Below, piece after piece: positions 1 to 5,477 of a DNA stretch of 5,477 nucleotides. Below the pieces are notes generated by a model. It ran no database searches. It was not told the DNA's origin and worked only from the letters and a program-made list of their open reading frames with translations. Position numbers and translations under genes: made by a program. Location: NCBI GenBank assembly GCA_903923345.1, contig CAIXXI010000529.1:1-5477 (forward strand), read 5' to 3'. The stretch is from an uncultured Burkholderiales bacterium (GTDB lineage: Bacteria > Pseudomonadota > Gammaproteobacteria > Burkholderiales > Burkholderiaceae_E). Each line of letters begins with the position of its first letter. Within the stretch, counting starts at the first letter, position 1.

Positions 1-1
1 C

Positions 2-754
2 GGGCAGTGGATCGAGCACACTGCCGGGCGCAATGGACTGACGCCGGAGCGCGGGTTTGCCGATCAGGCCGAAGTACTGATCAAGGGCCGTCAGGCAAGT
101 GACCTGCTTGGCGCCACGAAGATGGATCGTCCTGAGTGGGTTGCAGTCGACGAAGCCAATCTGGACGTGTATTGCACACTCACTAACAATGCGGCGCGTG
201 GCGCGCAGGGCATGCCTGCCGTGGATGCGGCCAATCCCCGTGCCAACAGCACCATGGGCAACATCATCCGCTGGCGCGAAGACACGGACTTCTCGGCCAC
301 CACCTTTCGATGGACCCATTTCGTGATGTGCGGCGATCCGGCCAACGAGCGGCCGGAAGCCCGCGGCAACATCAAGGGCGATGTCTTTGCCTGTCCGGAT
401 GGCCTGTGGATCGATGCGCGCGGCACGATGTGGATCCAGACCGACATGAGCACCAGTGCGATGGGCAAGGGCGATCTCACCCGGACCGGCAACAACGGCA
501 TGTATGCAGCCGATCTGGTCACCGGTGAGATACGCCGCTTTCTGGTCGGCCCCAAGGGCTGCGAGATCACCGGTATCGACACCACGCCTGACCTGCGCAC
601 GATGTTCATCAACATCCAGCACCCGGGTGAGTCGCCCAGCGAACGGGCCGATCCCGACGCGCCTGCCCGCTTTTCAAGCTGGCCGGATGGCGGTCGCCCG
701 CGCTCGGCCACGGTGGTGATTCGCCGACGTGACGGCGGCGTGATCGGCACTTAA
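2..754 (+). CDS. phoX: PhoX-family (DUF839) alkaline phosphatase, C-terminal 250 residues, 5' end outside window
   Basis: The reading frame is open from the first bases to the TAA at 752-754, so the gene starts upstream of the window; the internal ATG at 122 is not its start. PhoX enzymes are secreted, usually Tat-exported, metal-dependent (Ca/Fe) phosphomonoesterases of beta-propeller fold that release phosphate from organic esters. Visible family blocks, in order, are DLLGATKMDRPEWVAVD, YCTLTNN, GNIIRWRED, FVMCGDP, FACPDGLWIDARG with MWIQTD, GNNGMYAADLVTGEIRRF, GPKGCEITGI and MFINIQHPGE, which form the C-terminal half of the family. The acidic and Asn residues in PDGLW, GNN and GCEITG probably lie near the metal site, but this is inferred from family conservation. 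The signal peptide and N-terminal metal ligands cannot be seen. The protein ends normally after a polar tail. The next gene starts 23 bp downstream on the same strand. Family assignment is firm; whether it is a true phosphatase or another DUF839 protein is less certain. Confidence 0.88.
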   Translation, partial: GQWIEHTAGRNGLTPERGFADQAEVLIKGRQASDLLGATKMDRPEWVAVDEANLDVYCTLTNNAARGAQGMPAVDAANPRANSTMGNIIRWREDTDFSATTFRWTHFVMCGDPANERPEARGNIKGDVFACPDGLWIDARGTMWIQTDMSTSAMGKGDLTRTGNNGMYAADLVTGEIRRFLVGPKGCEITGIDTTPDLRTMFINIQHPGESPSERADPDAPARFSSWPDGGRPRSATVVIRRRDGGVIGT

Positions 755-758
755 GATG

Positions 759-775
759 TTTCCCCTCAGGGGGGA
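759..775 (+). promoter_or_regulatory. Hairpin containing the ribosome binding site of the monooxygenase gene
   Basis: The short gap between the phosphatase stop and the ATG at 778 contains CCCCTCAGGGG (762-772), a perfect 11-bp odd palindrome. In RNA it can form four G-C pairs with a UCA loop, extended by two G-U pairs and one U-A pair to 759-775. The purine-rich AGGGGG at 768-773, four bases before ATG, is the only Shine-Dalgarno-like sequence for the gene and forms one arm of the stem. The hairpin could therefore limit initiation unless ribosomes leaving the upstream gene open it. There is no T-run, so it does not look like a terminator. The structure is seen in the sequence; the regulatory role is inference. 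Confidence 0.4.
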
Positions 776-777
776 CC

Positions 778-2733
778 ATGAAACAGACTGAATTCAAGGC
801 GGCGGTCCGCGAGGCCGTCCGCGACGAGGCGGCACTTCGGGCCGCACTCGAGCAGAGCGAAATCGCACCGCTGCTGATGGTGCTGGTGCAACTCAACGGT
901 GACCTCGATCTGATGAAAGAGGTCGCGCCGTACATCCACGGGCCGTGGAGTTTTCTTCAGTCCGTGCCCGAGGCTCTGAAACAGCGGGTGCGGGATCAGC
1001 TGGTCCAGACCTTGCAGGATTACGCGCACACCGACCGGCCGGCACCGCCCCAGCCGGATGCGGCCGTGCTGCAGCAGATGATGAGCGCCGGGGTCGGCCA
1101 GCCGGTGCCGGCCGAGTACATCCCGCTCCTGCTCGAAGAAATGAGCTTTGGTGAAGCGGACACCCGTGCAGTGCAATGGCAGGCTGATCCTGCGGCCTTG
1201 CCGGTGAAAGACTTCAAGGTGATCGTGATCGGTGCCGGCATCAGTGGTCTGTGCGCCGCGATCCGTCTGAAGCAGTTGGGCATTCCATTCGAGGTGCTCG
1301 AAAAAAATGAGGATGTCGGCGGGACCTGGCTGGAGAACCGGTATCCGGGCTGTGCGGTGGACACCCCGAATCACTTCTACTCATTCTCGTTTCATGTGAA
1401 CAACCACTGGTCACGGCATTTTTCGCGTCGTGACGAGATCCTCGCCTACATCTACAGCCTGGTCGACACCTACGACCTGCGACCCCACATCCGCTTCGGT
1501 GTCGAGGCCAAGGCCGCGACCTTCGAAGCATCGACCGGCACCTGGTCGGTCTCGTGGCGCGATGCGCACGGCGGCGAACACAGCCAGTCGTGCAACAGCC
1601 TGATCACGGCGGTCGGTCAGCTCAATCGCCCGGCCATCCCGAAGATCACCGGGCTTGATGACTTTGCCGGTCCGTGTTTTCACACCGCGCAATGGGATGC
1701 CTCAGTGGACCTGCGGGGCAAGCGGGTGGCCATGATCGGCACCGGTGCCAGCGGCATGCAGGCAGGCCCGTCGATCGCACCGGAAGTTGGGCATCTGCGC
1801 GTCTTTCAGCGCTCGCCCCATTGGGCGCTGAACAATCGCAACTATCACCTCGAAGTTGCGCCGGGTCACAACTGGTCGCTTGCGCATCTGCCGTATTACT
1901 CCAACTGGCTGCGCTTTCAGCTGTTCTGGGCGAGCTCGGACGGCTTTCATGCGCAGCTTCACAAGGACCCGGCCTGGGCCACGCCCGACATCTCGCTGAA
2001 CGCCGCCAACCATTCGATGCGCGAGATGATCGTTGACTATGTGCGCAGCGAACTCGATGGCGACGAGGCGCTGCTGGCCAAGTGCATCCCGAGCTACCCG
2101 CCCTATGGCAAGCGCATGCTGCGCGACAACTACTGGTATCGGATGCTCAAGCGCAGCAATGTCGCCCTTGAGACCGATCCGATCTCGCATGTCACCGCCG
2201 ATTCAATCGTGATGAAAGACGGGACGGTGCATGAGGTTGATGTGATCATTCTGGCGACGGGTTTTGCAGCCTCGCGGATGCTGTGGCCGCTGGAAATACG
2301 CGGCAGGGACGGCCACACTATCCGGGCTGACTGGGGCGATGACGACCCGCGTGCCTACATGGGCATCGCCGCACCCCATTACCCGAACCTCTTCATGATC
2401 TACGGACCGAACACCAATCTGGCGCACGGCGGCTCGATCATCTTTCACACCGAGTGTCAGGTGCGATACATCATGCAGGCGCTGCGCGAGATGATCGAGC
2501 AGGGGCAGTCCACGCTCGAAGTCAGGCAGGATGTCCATGATCACTACAACGATCGGCTTGATGAGAAGGCCCGTGACATGGTGTGGACCCACCCGGGTGT
2601 GACCAGCTGGTACAAGAATGCCAATAACCGGCTGACCGTGACCTCGCCCTGGCGGCTGCTCGACTACTGGTCGATGACCCGGGCATTCAACCCGACCGAA
2701 TTCGACTCCAAACCGACCGGATACCCCTTATGA
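778..2733 (+). CDS. Type I Baeyer-Villiger monooxygenase, 4-hydroxyacetophenone monooxygenase-like (FAD/NADPH)
   Basis: Cytosolic flavoenzyme expected to use NADPH and O2 to insert oxygen next to a ketone carbonyl, giving an ester or lactone; some relatives oxidise sulfur or nitrogen. The FAD-binding GAGISG is at residues 152-157, followed by GGTWLENRYPGCAVD at 181-195, the secondary BVMO signature. The BVMO fingerprint FxGxxxHxxxW(P/D) is present as FAGPCFHTAQWD at 296-307. The NADPH Rossmann motif GTGASG is at 321-326, with R345 following, and ATGF at 494-497. K445-R446 match the Lys-Arg pair (K439/R440 in HAPMO, K336/R337 in PAMO) needed for NADPH binding and catalysis. About 140 residues precede the FAD domain; this extension and the 651-aa length fit HAPMO (about 640 aa), not the shorter cyclohexanone-type enzymes. 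The start at 778 has an AGGGGG ribosome site and keeps the extension. The stop overlaps the next start. All key residues are intact, so it should be active; the substrate cannot be read from the sequence. Confidence 0.92.
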   Translation: MKQTEFKAAVREAVRDEAALRAALEQSEIAPLLMVLVQLNGDLDLMKEVAPYIHGPWSFLQSVPEALKQRVRDQLVQTLQDYAHTDRPAPPQPDAAVLQQMMSAGVGQPVPAEYIPLLLEEMSFGEADTRAVQWQADPAALPVKDFKVIVIGAGISGLCAAIRLKQLGIPFEVLEKNEDVGGTWLENRYPGCAVDTPNHFYSFSFHVNNHWSRHFSRRDEILAYIYSLVDTYDLRPHIRFGVEAKAATFEASTGTWSVSWRDAHGGEHSQSCNSLITAVGQLNRPAIPKITGLDDFAGPCFHTAQWDASVDLRGKRVAMIGTGASGMQAGPSIAPEVGHLRVFQRSPHWALNNRNYHLEVAPGHNWSLAHLPYYSNWLRFQLFWASSDGFHAQLHKDPAWATPDISLNAANHSMREMIVDYVRSELDGDEALLAKCIPSYPPYGKRMLRDNYWYRMLKRSNVALETDPISHVTADSIVMKDGTVHEVDVIILATGFAASRMLWPLEIRGRDGHTIRADWGDDDPRAYMGIAAPHYPNLFMIYGPNTNLAHGGSIIFHTECQVRYIMQALREMIEQGQSTLEVRQDVHDHYNDRLDEKARDMVWTHPGVTSWYKNANNRLTVTSPWRLLDYWSMTRAFNPTEFDSKPTGYPL

Positions 2734-3944
2734 GCCTGAACACGGTGTCTTCGACCGCCGCATCCGCTGCGGCTCACGGCATGCCCTCAGCCCGCACGCG
2801 CGAGATCCTGCAGACGCTGGTCGGCTTCGACACGGTGAGCCGCAATTCCAACCTTGGTCTGATCGAGTGGGTGCGCGACGAGCTCAACCGACTGGGCGTG
2901 AATTCGAGACTGAGCTGGGATGCCGAACGCAACAAGGCCAACCTGTTTGCCACCATCGGCGAGGGCAAGGCACCGGGCCTGATCCTGTCGGGCCATACCG
3001 ACGTCGTGCCGGTTGATGGTCAGGACTGGCAGAGCAATCCCTTCGTGCTGACCGAACGCGATGGCCGCCTGTATGCCCGGGGCAGCGCCGACATGAAAGG
3101 CTTCATTGCCTGTGCGCTGTCTGCCGTGCCCACGATGCTCGAGGCCGATCTGCCCAGTGCCGTACATCTGGCGCTCAGCTACGACGAGGAGGTCGGCTGC
3201 ATTGGCGTGCGTGAACTGATTCGCGACCTGCAGGACGCTGGCATCCAGCCGGCCGGGTGCATCGTCGGCGAACCGACTCTGATGCAACCGATCGTGGCCC
3301 ACAAGGGCGCCTGGAAGCTGCGCTGTTGCGTGCGGGGCCGTGAGGCCCACTCGGCCATGCCGAACCATGGCGTCAATGCCATCGAGTACGCCGCCGACCT
3401 GATCTCGTTCATGCGCGAGATGGCCGCGCGGATCGTGCGCGACGAGACCCATGACCCGGAATTCCCGGTGCCTTTCAGCACCCTGCAGCCGACCCTGATT
3501 TCGGGTGGTACAGCGGCCAACATCGTGCCCAATGCCTGCGAGATGACGATCGATGTCCGGACCATGCCGGGCACATCATTCGAGTCGGTCAGCGACGAGA
3601 TCCGTGCCCATGCCGAACACCTGACCCGTCAGATGCAGCGCGCGTTTCCCGAGACCGGCATTGAAGTCGAGTACCTCGCCGGCACGCCGTCCTTTGTGGT
3701 CGAAGACACCGCGCCGATCGTCGAATATGCCCGCCGGCTGGCCCGCACGCGCGGCTCGGGCAAGGTCACCTTCGGCACCGAGGCGGGCCTGTTCACGCAA
3801 GCCGGCATTCCGACGGTGGTGATCGGTCCGGGCTGCATCAACGATGCCCACCGCCCTGACGAATTCGTGGCGCTCGATCAGCTGGCCGCGTGCGACGCCT
3901 TCATGCAGCGCCTGGTGGATTCCCGGCTGGATTGGCGCGGCTGA
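2730..3944 (+). CDS. argE: M20 family zinc deacylase, acetylornithine deacetylase (ArgE) type
   Basis: ArgE removes the acetyl group from N2-acetylornithine to give ornithine in arginine synthesis, as a cytosolic two-zinc homodimer. The M20 residues are complete: H89 in SGHTDVVP (with D91), bridging D121 in GSADMKG, general base E153 and ligand E154 in SYDEEVGC, E181 in VGEPT, and H374 in NDAHRPDE. H207 in REAHSAMP is the conserved His of the lid/dimerisation domain (about residues 190-300), which contains SGGTAANIVPNACE. The closing GTEAGLFTQAGIPTVVIGPG block is typical of ArgE rather than DapE or carboxypeptidase G2. At 404 aa it is slightly longer than the E. coli enzyme (about 383), owing to a low-complexity Ala/Ser N-terminus. 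The ATG at 2730 shares ATGA with the monooxygenase stop and has no clear Shine-Dalgarno, which points to translational coupling. A start at 2781 (Met18) would also leave the domain whole but has no better ribosome site. Given its partner, it could deacylate another N-acyl or related substrate; that is inference. Confidence 0.87.
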   Translation: MSLNTVSSTAASAAAHGMPSARTREILQTLVGFDTVSRNSNLGLIEWVRDELNRLGVNSRLSWDAERNKANLFATIGEGKAPGLILSGHTDVVPVDGQDWQSNPFVLTERDGRLYARGSADMKGFIACALSAVPTMLEADLPSAVHLALSYDEEVGCIGVRELIRDLQDAGIQPAGCIVGEPTLMQPIVAHKGAWKLRCCVRGREAHSAMPNHGVNAIEYAADLISFMREMAARIVRDETHDPEFPVPFSTLQPTLISGGTAANIVPNACEMTIDVRTMPGTSFESVSDEIRAHAEHLTRQMQRAFPETGIEVEYLAGTPSFVVEDTAPIVEYARRLARTRGSGKVTFGTEAGLFTQAGIPTVVIGPGCINDAHRPDEFVALDQLAACDAFMQRLVDSRLDWRG

Positions 3945-3962
3945 CCCTCAGGGTGCAGCCGC
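3937..3962. terminator. Hairpin between convergent genes, possible bidirectional terminator
   Basis: GCGGCTGACCC (3937-3947) pairs with GGGTGCAGCCGC (3951-3962), with one bulged G at 3955 and a TCA loop, giving an 11-bp GC-rich stem. It spans the argE stop codon (3942-3944) and lies 14 bp from the phosphatase stop at 3976-3978, so it could serve both converging transcripts. A second small inverted repeat, GCCGCCTGCGGC, follows at 3958-3969 and competes for the same bases. Neither strand has a T-run after the stem, so this is not a canonical intrinsic terminator; it may stabilise the 3' ends or act with other factors. Confidence 0.55.
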
Positions 3963-3975
3963 CTGCGGCAAATGA

Positions 3976-4824
3976 TCAGTCGAGCATGGCAGCCCGCAAG
4001 GCCTCGAGCCGCTGGGGGTTGAGCCCGCAGGCCTGCTGCAGATAGTTCTGCCGTGAACCGAATTTCTCGTCGATGGCCCGCAAGGCGCTGTCGAGGAAGT
4101 CGCTGTTGACGCCTGCGATGGCTTCCAGTGCACTGAGTGCACGCGGGCTGGCTTCGATGCCGTGAAAGTCCAGCAGGGTTCTGGCAAGCGTTTCGGGTGG
4201 TCGACGCCGGCTGCTTTCGAGGTAGTCGCTCAGGATGGCTTCATGCGGCACATCAAGTGCCGACAGCACCATGGCGCAGACGAATCCGGTGCGGTCCTTG
4301 CCAGCGGTGCAATGAACCAGGACCGCGTCGGCTGCCTGACCCTCAGGCGCCGGTCTGGACAACAAATCAATCGCGTCGCGCACGGCAGGCGCCAGGGCGA
4401 GCGGCATGCGGGCATAGGTCTGTGCCATCCAGGCGCGGGCCTGCGGCGCATGAAAATCCTCCTGCCGGATCACGGTGCGCCAACCGCCTGCCTGCACGAC
4501 CTCGAGTTCGGGCGAGGCATCAAACAGGCGGGTTGCTGCGGGTGCAGCCAGCGGCCAACGCGTTGGCGCCGATTGACGCTCGTCGTCGCGGCGCAGATCC
4601 AGCACGGTCTTGATGCGCAGTGCTTCAAGCCGCTGCAGGTCTGACTCGCTCAGGCGATGCAGCGCATCCGATCGGAAGAGCCGGTAGGGTCTGATTGCGC
4701 GCCCATCGGCTGCAGGCAGGGACGAGACCGAGCGGAAATTGGGCGCACCCTCAAGGGTGTCGGGGCGATTCGCCGCAACACTGCCGGGCGTGGGGGCGTT
4801 CTGGGGTGAAGGCGATGTCGACAT
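3976..4824 (-). CDS. Tyrosine / dual-specificity phosphatase of the PtpB-like family (Y_phosphatase3)
   Basis: A 282-aa cysteine-dependent phosphatase. The catalytic P-loop HCTAGKDRTG is at residues 171-180, with nucleophile C172 and phosphate-binding R178 (CX5R). The Lys-Asp in the loop (K176, D177) is the hallmark of the PtpB/LipA-type family, whose members dephosphorylate phosphotyrosine, phosphoserine/threonine and in some cases phosphoinositides. Upstream family blocks are LEGAPNFRSV (24-33), the YRLFRSDALHRLSESD region (47-62) and VLDLRRDDE (74-82). The C-terminus is helical, with a typical YLESS at 201-205. The first 23 residues are Pro/Ser/Ala-rich and show no hydrophobic signal, so it is probably cytosolic. 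Upstream of ATG is only GGCGGG directly abutting the start, so the ribosome site is poor. The gene lies 66 bp downstream of the MarR gene on the same strand and may be co-transcribed; no clear promoter is visible in the gap. The physiological substrate is unknown. Family assignment is firm. Confidence 0.88.
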   Translation of the reverse strand: MSTSPSPQNAPTPGSVAANRPDTLEGAPNFRSVSSLPAADGRAIRPYRLFRSDALHRLSESDLQRLEALRIKTVLDLRRDDERQSAPTRWPLAAPAATRLFDASPELEVVQAGGWRTVIRQEDFHAPQARAWMAQTYARMPLALAPAVRDAIDLLSRPAPEGQAADAVLVHCTAGKDRTGFVCAMVLSALDVPHEAILSDYLESSRRRPPETLARTLLDFHGIEASPRALSALEAIAGVNSDFLDSALRAIDEKFGSRQNYLQQACGLNPQRLEALRAAMLD

Positions 4825-4890
4825 CCCGCCAGTATCGCACTCGATCGATGACCGTCCTGTGCCGCAGGTGAAATGCGAAGGCTTTGAAAT

Positions 4891-5391
4891 TCAGGACTGT
4901 GATACCGGCTGAGCATCGACCGGATGGAGTTGCGCCAGCCCATGCTCGATGAGCTCATGCAGGGCAGCGACCTGCGGTGCGCCCAGCTGCGCATTGAGCT
5001 CGAGTTGCGCGCGCTTCCAGTGGCGCTTTGCCAGCGTGTACCGGGCACGCCCGGCCGGCGTGGACACGATCAGGCGGCTGCGCGAATCATGGCCAGGGCC
5101 CTGCAACACCCAGCCTTCATCGATCATGACCCGGAGGTTTCGGGTCAGTGTCGAGGCATCCAGGCCCATGTGCCGGGCCAGGTCGGCGGGTTGTACCGGC
5201 TCCAGGCCGATGATGCTCGACAGCAGCGAAAACTGCGTGCCCTTGAGTCCAGCGGTAGCCAGTTCGCTGTCATAGAGGCGACCCACTGCGCGCAGCAACT
5301 GGCGCAGCTTGAAATGCGTGCAGCCGCGCGGCTCGGCAGCCTGCTGCGTACCAGAAGTGGAAGGGCGTTTTCGGGGGGTCGGCTTTTTCAT
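4891..5391 (-). CDS. MarR-family winged-helix transcriptional regulator
   Basis: A 166-aa DNA-binding repressor type that acts as a homodimer and usually lets go of DNA on binding a small phenolic or lipophilic ligand, or after oxidation. An N-terminal Lys/Arg-rich tail (1-20) is followed by a dimerisation helix (about 24-44, CTHFKLRQLLRAVGRLYD), then GLKGTQFSLLSSI (48-60). The helix-turn-helix is at about 68-94 (PADLARHMGLDASTLTRNLRVMIDEGW), with recognition helix 78-90. The wing, at 100-114, carries the conserved D102-x-R104-x-R106. C-terminal helices (115-155) close the dimer interface. It is the only usable start, since no other ATG or GTG precedes the domain, yet it lacks a clear Shine-Dalgarno. 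A double TTGCANNTGCAA palindrome sits just upstream, consistent with autoregulation and control of the divergent gene. C24 lies near the position of the sensing cysteine in OhrR, but about two residues further from the conserved Gln, so a redox role is uncertain. The inducer cannot be predicted. Confidence 0.9.
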   Translation of the reverse strand: MKKPTPRKRPSTSGTQQAAEPRGCTHFKLRQLLRAVGRLYDSELATAGLKGTQFSLLSSIIGLEPVQPADLARHMGLDASTLTRNLRVMIDEGWVLQGPGHDSRSRLIVSTPAGRARYTLAKRHWKRAQLELNAQLGAPQVAALHELIEHGLAQLHPVDAQPVSQS

Positions 5392-5396
5392 GTTGA

Positions 5397-5427
5397 AATT
5401 GCATCTGCAACAGTTGCAGGTGCAATT
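5397..5427. promoter_or_regulatory. Double palindromic operator, probable MarR binding site
   Basis: The left half AATTGCATCTGCAAC (5397-5411) and right half GTTGCAGGTGCAATT (5413-5427) are reverse complements at 14 of 15 positions around the centre at 5412. Each half also contains its own palindrome of the form TTGCANNTGCAA (5399-5410 and 5414-5425), with centres 15 bp apart, so two regulator dimers could bind side by side. TTGC-spacer-GCAA symmetry is common among MarR operators. The site fills most of the 36 bp between the marR start and the ATG at 5428. Binding would cover the marR leader and -10 edge as well as the ribosome site of the divergent gene. The symmetry is seen directly; the assignment to this MarR protein rests on position and motif type. 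Confidence 0.75.
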
Positions 5428-5454
5428 ATGTCGACCCTTGCTTCAGGTACGCAA
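5425..5454 (-). promoter_or_regulatory. Candidate sigma-70 promoter of the MarR gene
   Basis: On the minus strand, CATAAT (5430-5425) matches the -10 consensus at five of six bases. It is preceded by an 18-bp spacer and TTGCGT (5454-5449), a weak -35 sharing TTG with the consensus. Transcription would start near 5418, giving a leader of roughly 25-30 nt made largely of the operator. The -10 touches the outer edge of the right-hand TTGCANNTGCAA copy, so a bound repressor would block it. The promoter overlaps the first codons of the divergent reading frame. This is a motif match only. Confidence 0.4.
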
Positions 5455-5477
5455 GCCCCCAGCCAGCCACCGGCGAA
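5428..5477 (+). CDS. Start of a divergent gene, 3' end outside window
   Basis: An ATG at 5428-5430 opens a frame with no stop to the end of the window, giving MSTLASGTQAPSQPPA. The peptide is a Ser/Pro/Ala-rich N-terminal tail with no recognisable domain. A possible ribosome site, AGG within GCAGGT, lies at about 5418-5420, inside the right half of the operator. Genes divergent from marR are often efflux transporters, drug-modifying enzymes or oxidoreductases, and a polar tail before the first membrane helix would suit an MFS transporter, but nothing visible proves this. Sixteen open codons is weak evidence alone; the support comes from position next to the operator. The true start may lie further downstream. 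Confidence 0.42.
   Translation, partial: MSTLASGTQAPSQPPA

Noticed and set aside
91..750. Long open frame on the minus strand opposite the phosphatase gene (similar ones at 766-1374, 1702-2190 and 2787-3452 minus)
   Set aside because: These are GC-rich antisense shadows. Their translations are rich in Arg, Ser, Pro and His, match no family I recognise, and the opposite frames hold clear conserved motifs.
762..3954. CCCTCAGGG occurs just before the monooxygenase (763-771) and just after argE (3945-3953), suggesting repeats bracketing a two-gene cassette
   Set aside because: The shared core is only 9 bp, and each copy is better explained as the tip of a local hairpin. There are no longer flanking repeats, target duplications or transposase.
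4137..4644. Open frames on the plus strand across the phosphatase gene (4137-4613 and 4162-4644)
   Set aside because: The minus strand encodes an intact phosphatase with HCTAGKDRTG here; the plus-strand translations have no recognisable domain.
4746..4759. CACCCTCAAGGGTG inverted repeat
   Set aside because: It lies within codons for the conserved LEGAP region of the phosphatase and is short enough to be chance.
5393..5421. TTGAAA (5393-5398) as a -35 for the divergent gene
   Set aside because: It is a good -35 match, but at a 16-18 bp spacing there is no acceptable -10 (the sequence is GCAGGT), and the promoter would then end too close to the ATG at 5428. It would only become plausible if the divergent gene starts further downstream.

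Overview
The window is GC-rich, densely packed DNA whose genes all look like ordinary bacterial chromosome. GC content, family types and gene density suggest a proteobacterium, most likely beta or gamma, but nothing here (no rRNA, no lineage marker) settles it. I see no mobile element, CRISPR array, tRNA or rRNA.

Layout. Left block, + strand: the 3' part of a PhoX-family (DUF839) alkaline phosphatase gene (2-754, 5' end outside the window). After a 23-bp gap comes a 651-aa flavoprotein (778-2733) with the fingerprints of a type I Baeyer-Villiger monooxygenase and the N-terminal extension typical of 4-hydroxyacetophenone monooxygenases. It overlaps by 4 bp (ATGA) a 404-aa M20 metallopeptidase of the acetylornithine deacetylase (ArgE) type (2730-3944). 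A strong hairpin lies across the argE stop codon, between the convergent blocks.

Right block, - strand: a MarR-family regulator (5391-4891), then 66 bp downstream a PtpB-like dual-specificity/tyrosine phosphatase (4824-3976). Only 36 bp separate the marR start from a candidate divergent + strand gene at 5428, which runs off the window after 16 codons. That interval is almost filled by a 31-bp near-perfect palindrome built from two copies of TTGCANNTGCAA, a good candidate for the MarR operator.

How the genes may work together: the monooxygenase and the M20 hydrolase are probably co-translated, so an oxygenation step may be coupled to an amide- or ester-bond hydrolysis, although the M20 protein looks like a normal ArgE. 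The MarR protein probably represses itself, perhaps the phosphatase, and the divergent gene. The most informative non-coding signal is the double operator at 5397-5427. I found no evidence for a wholly new system; the points worth following are the monooxygenase-deacetylase pairing and the compact divergent operator.
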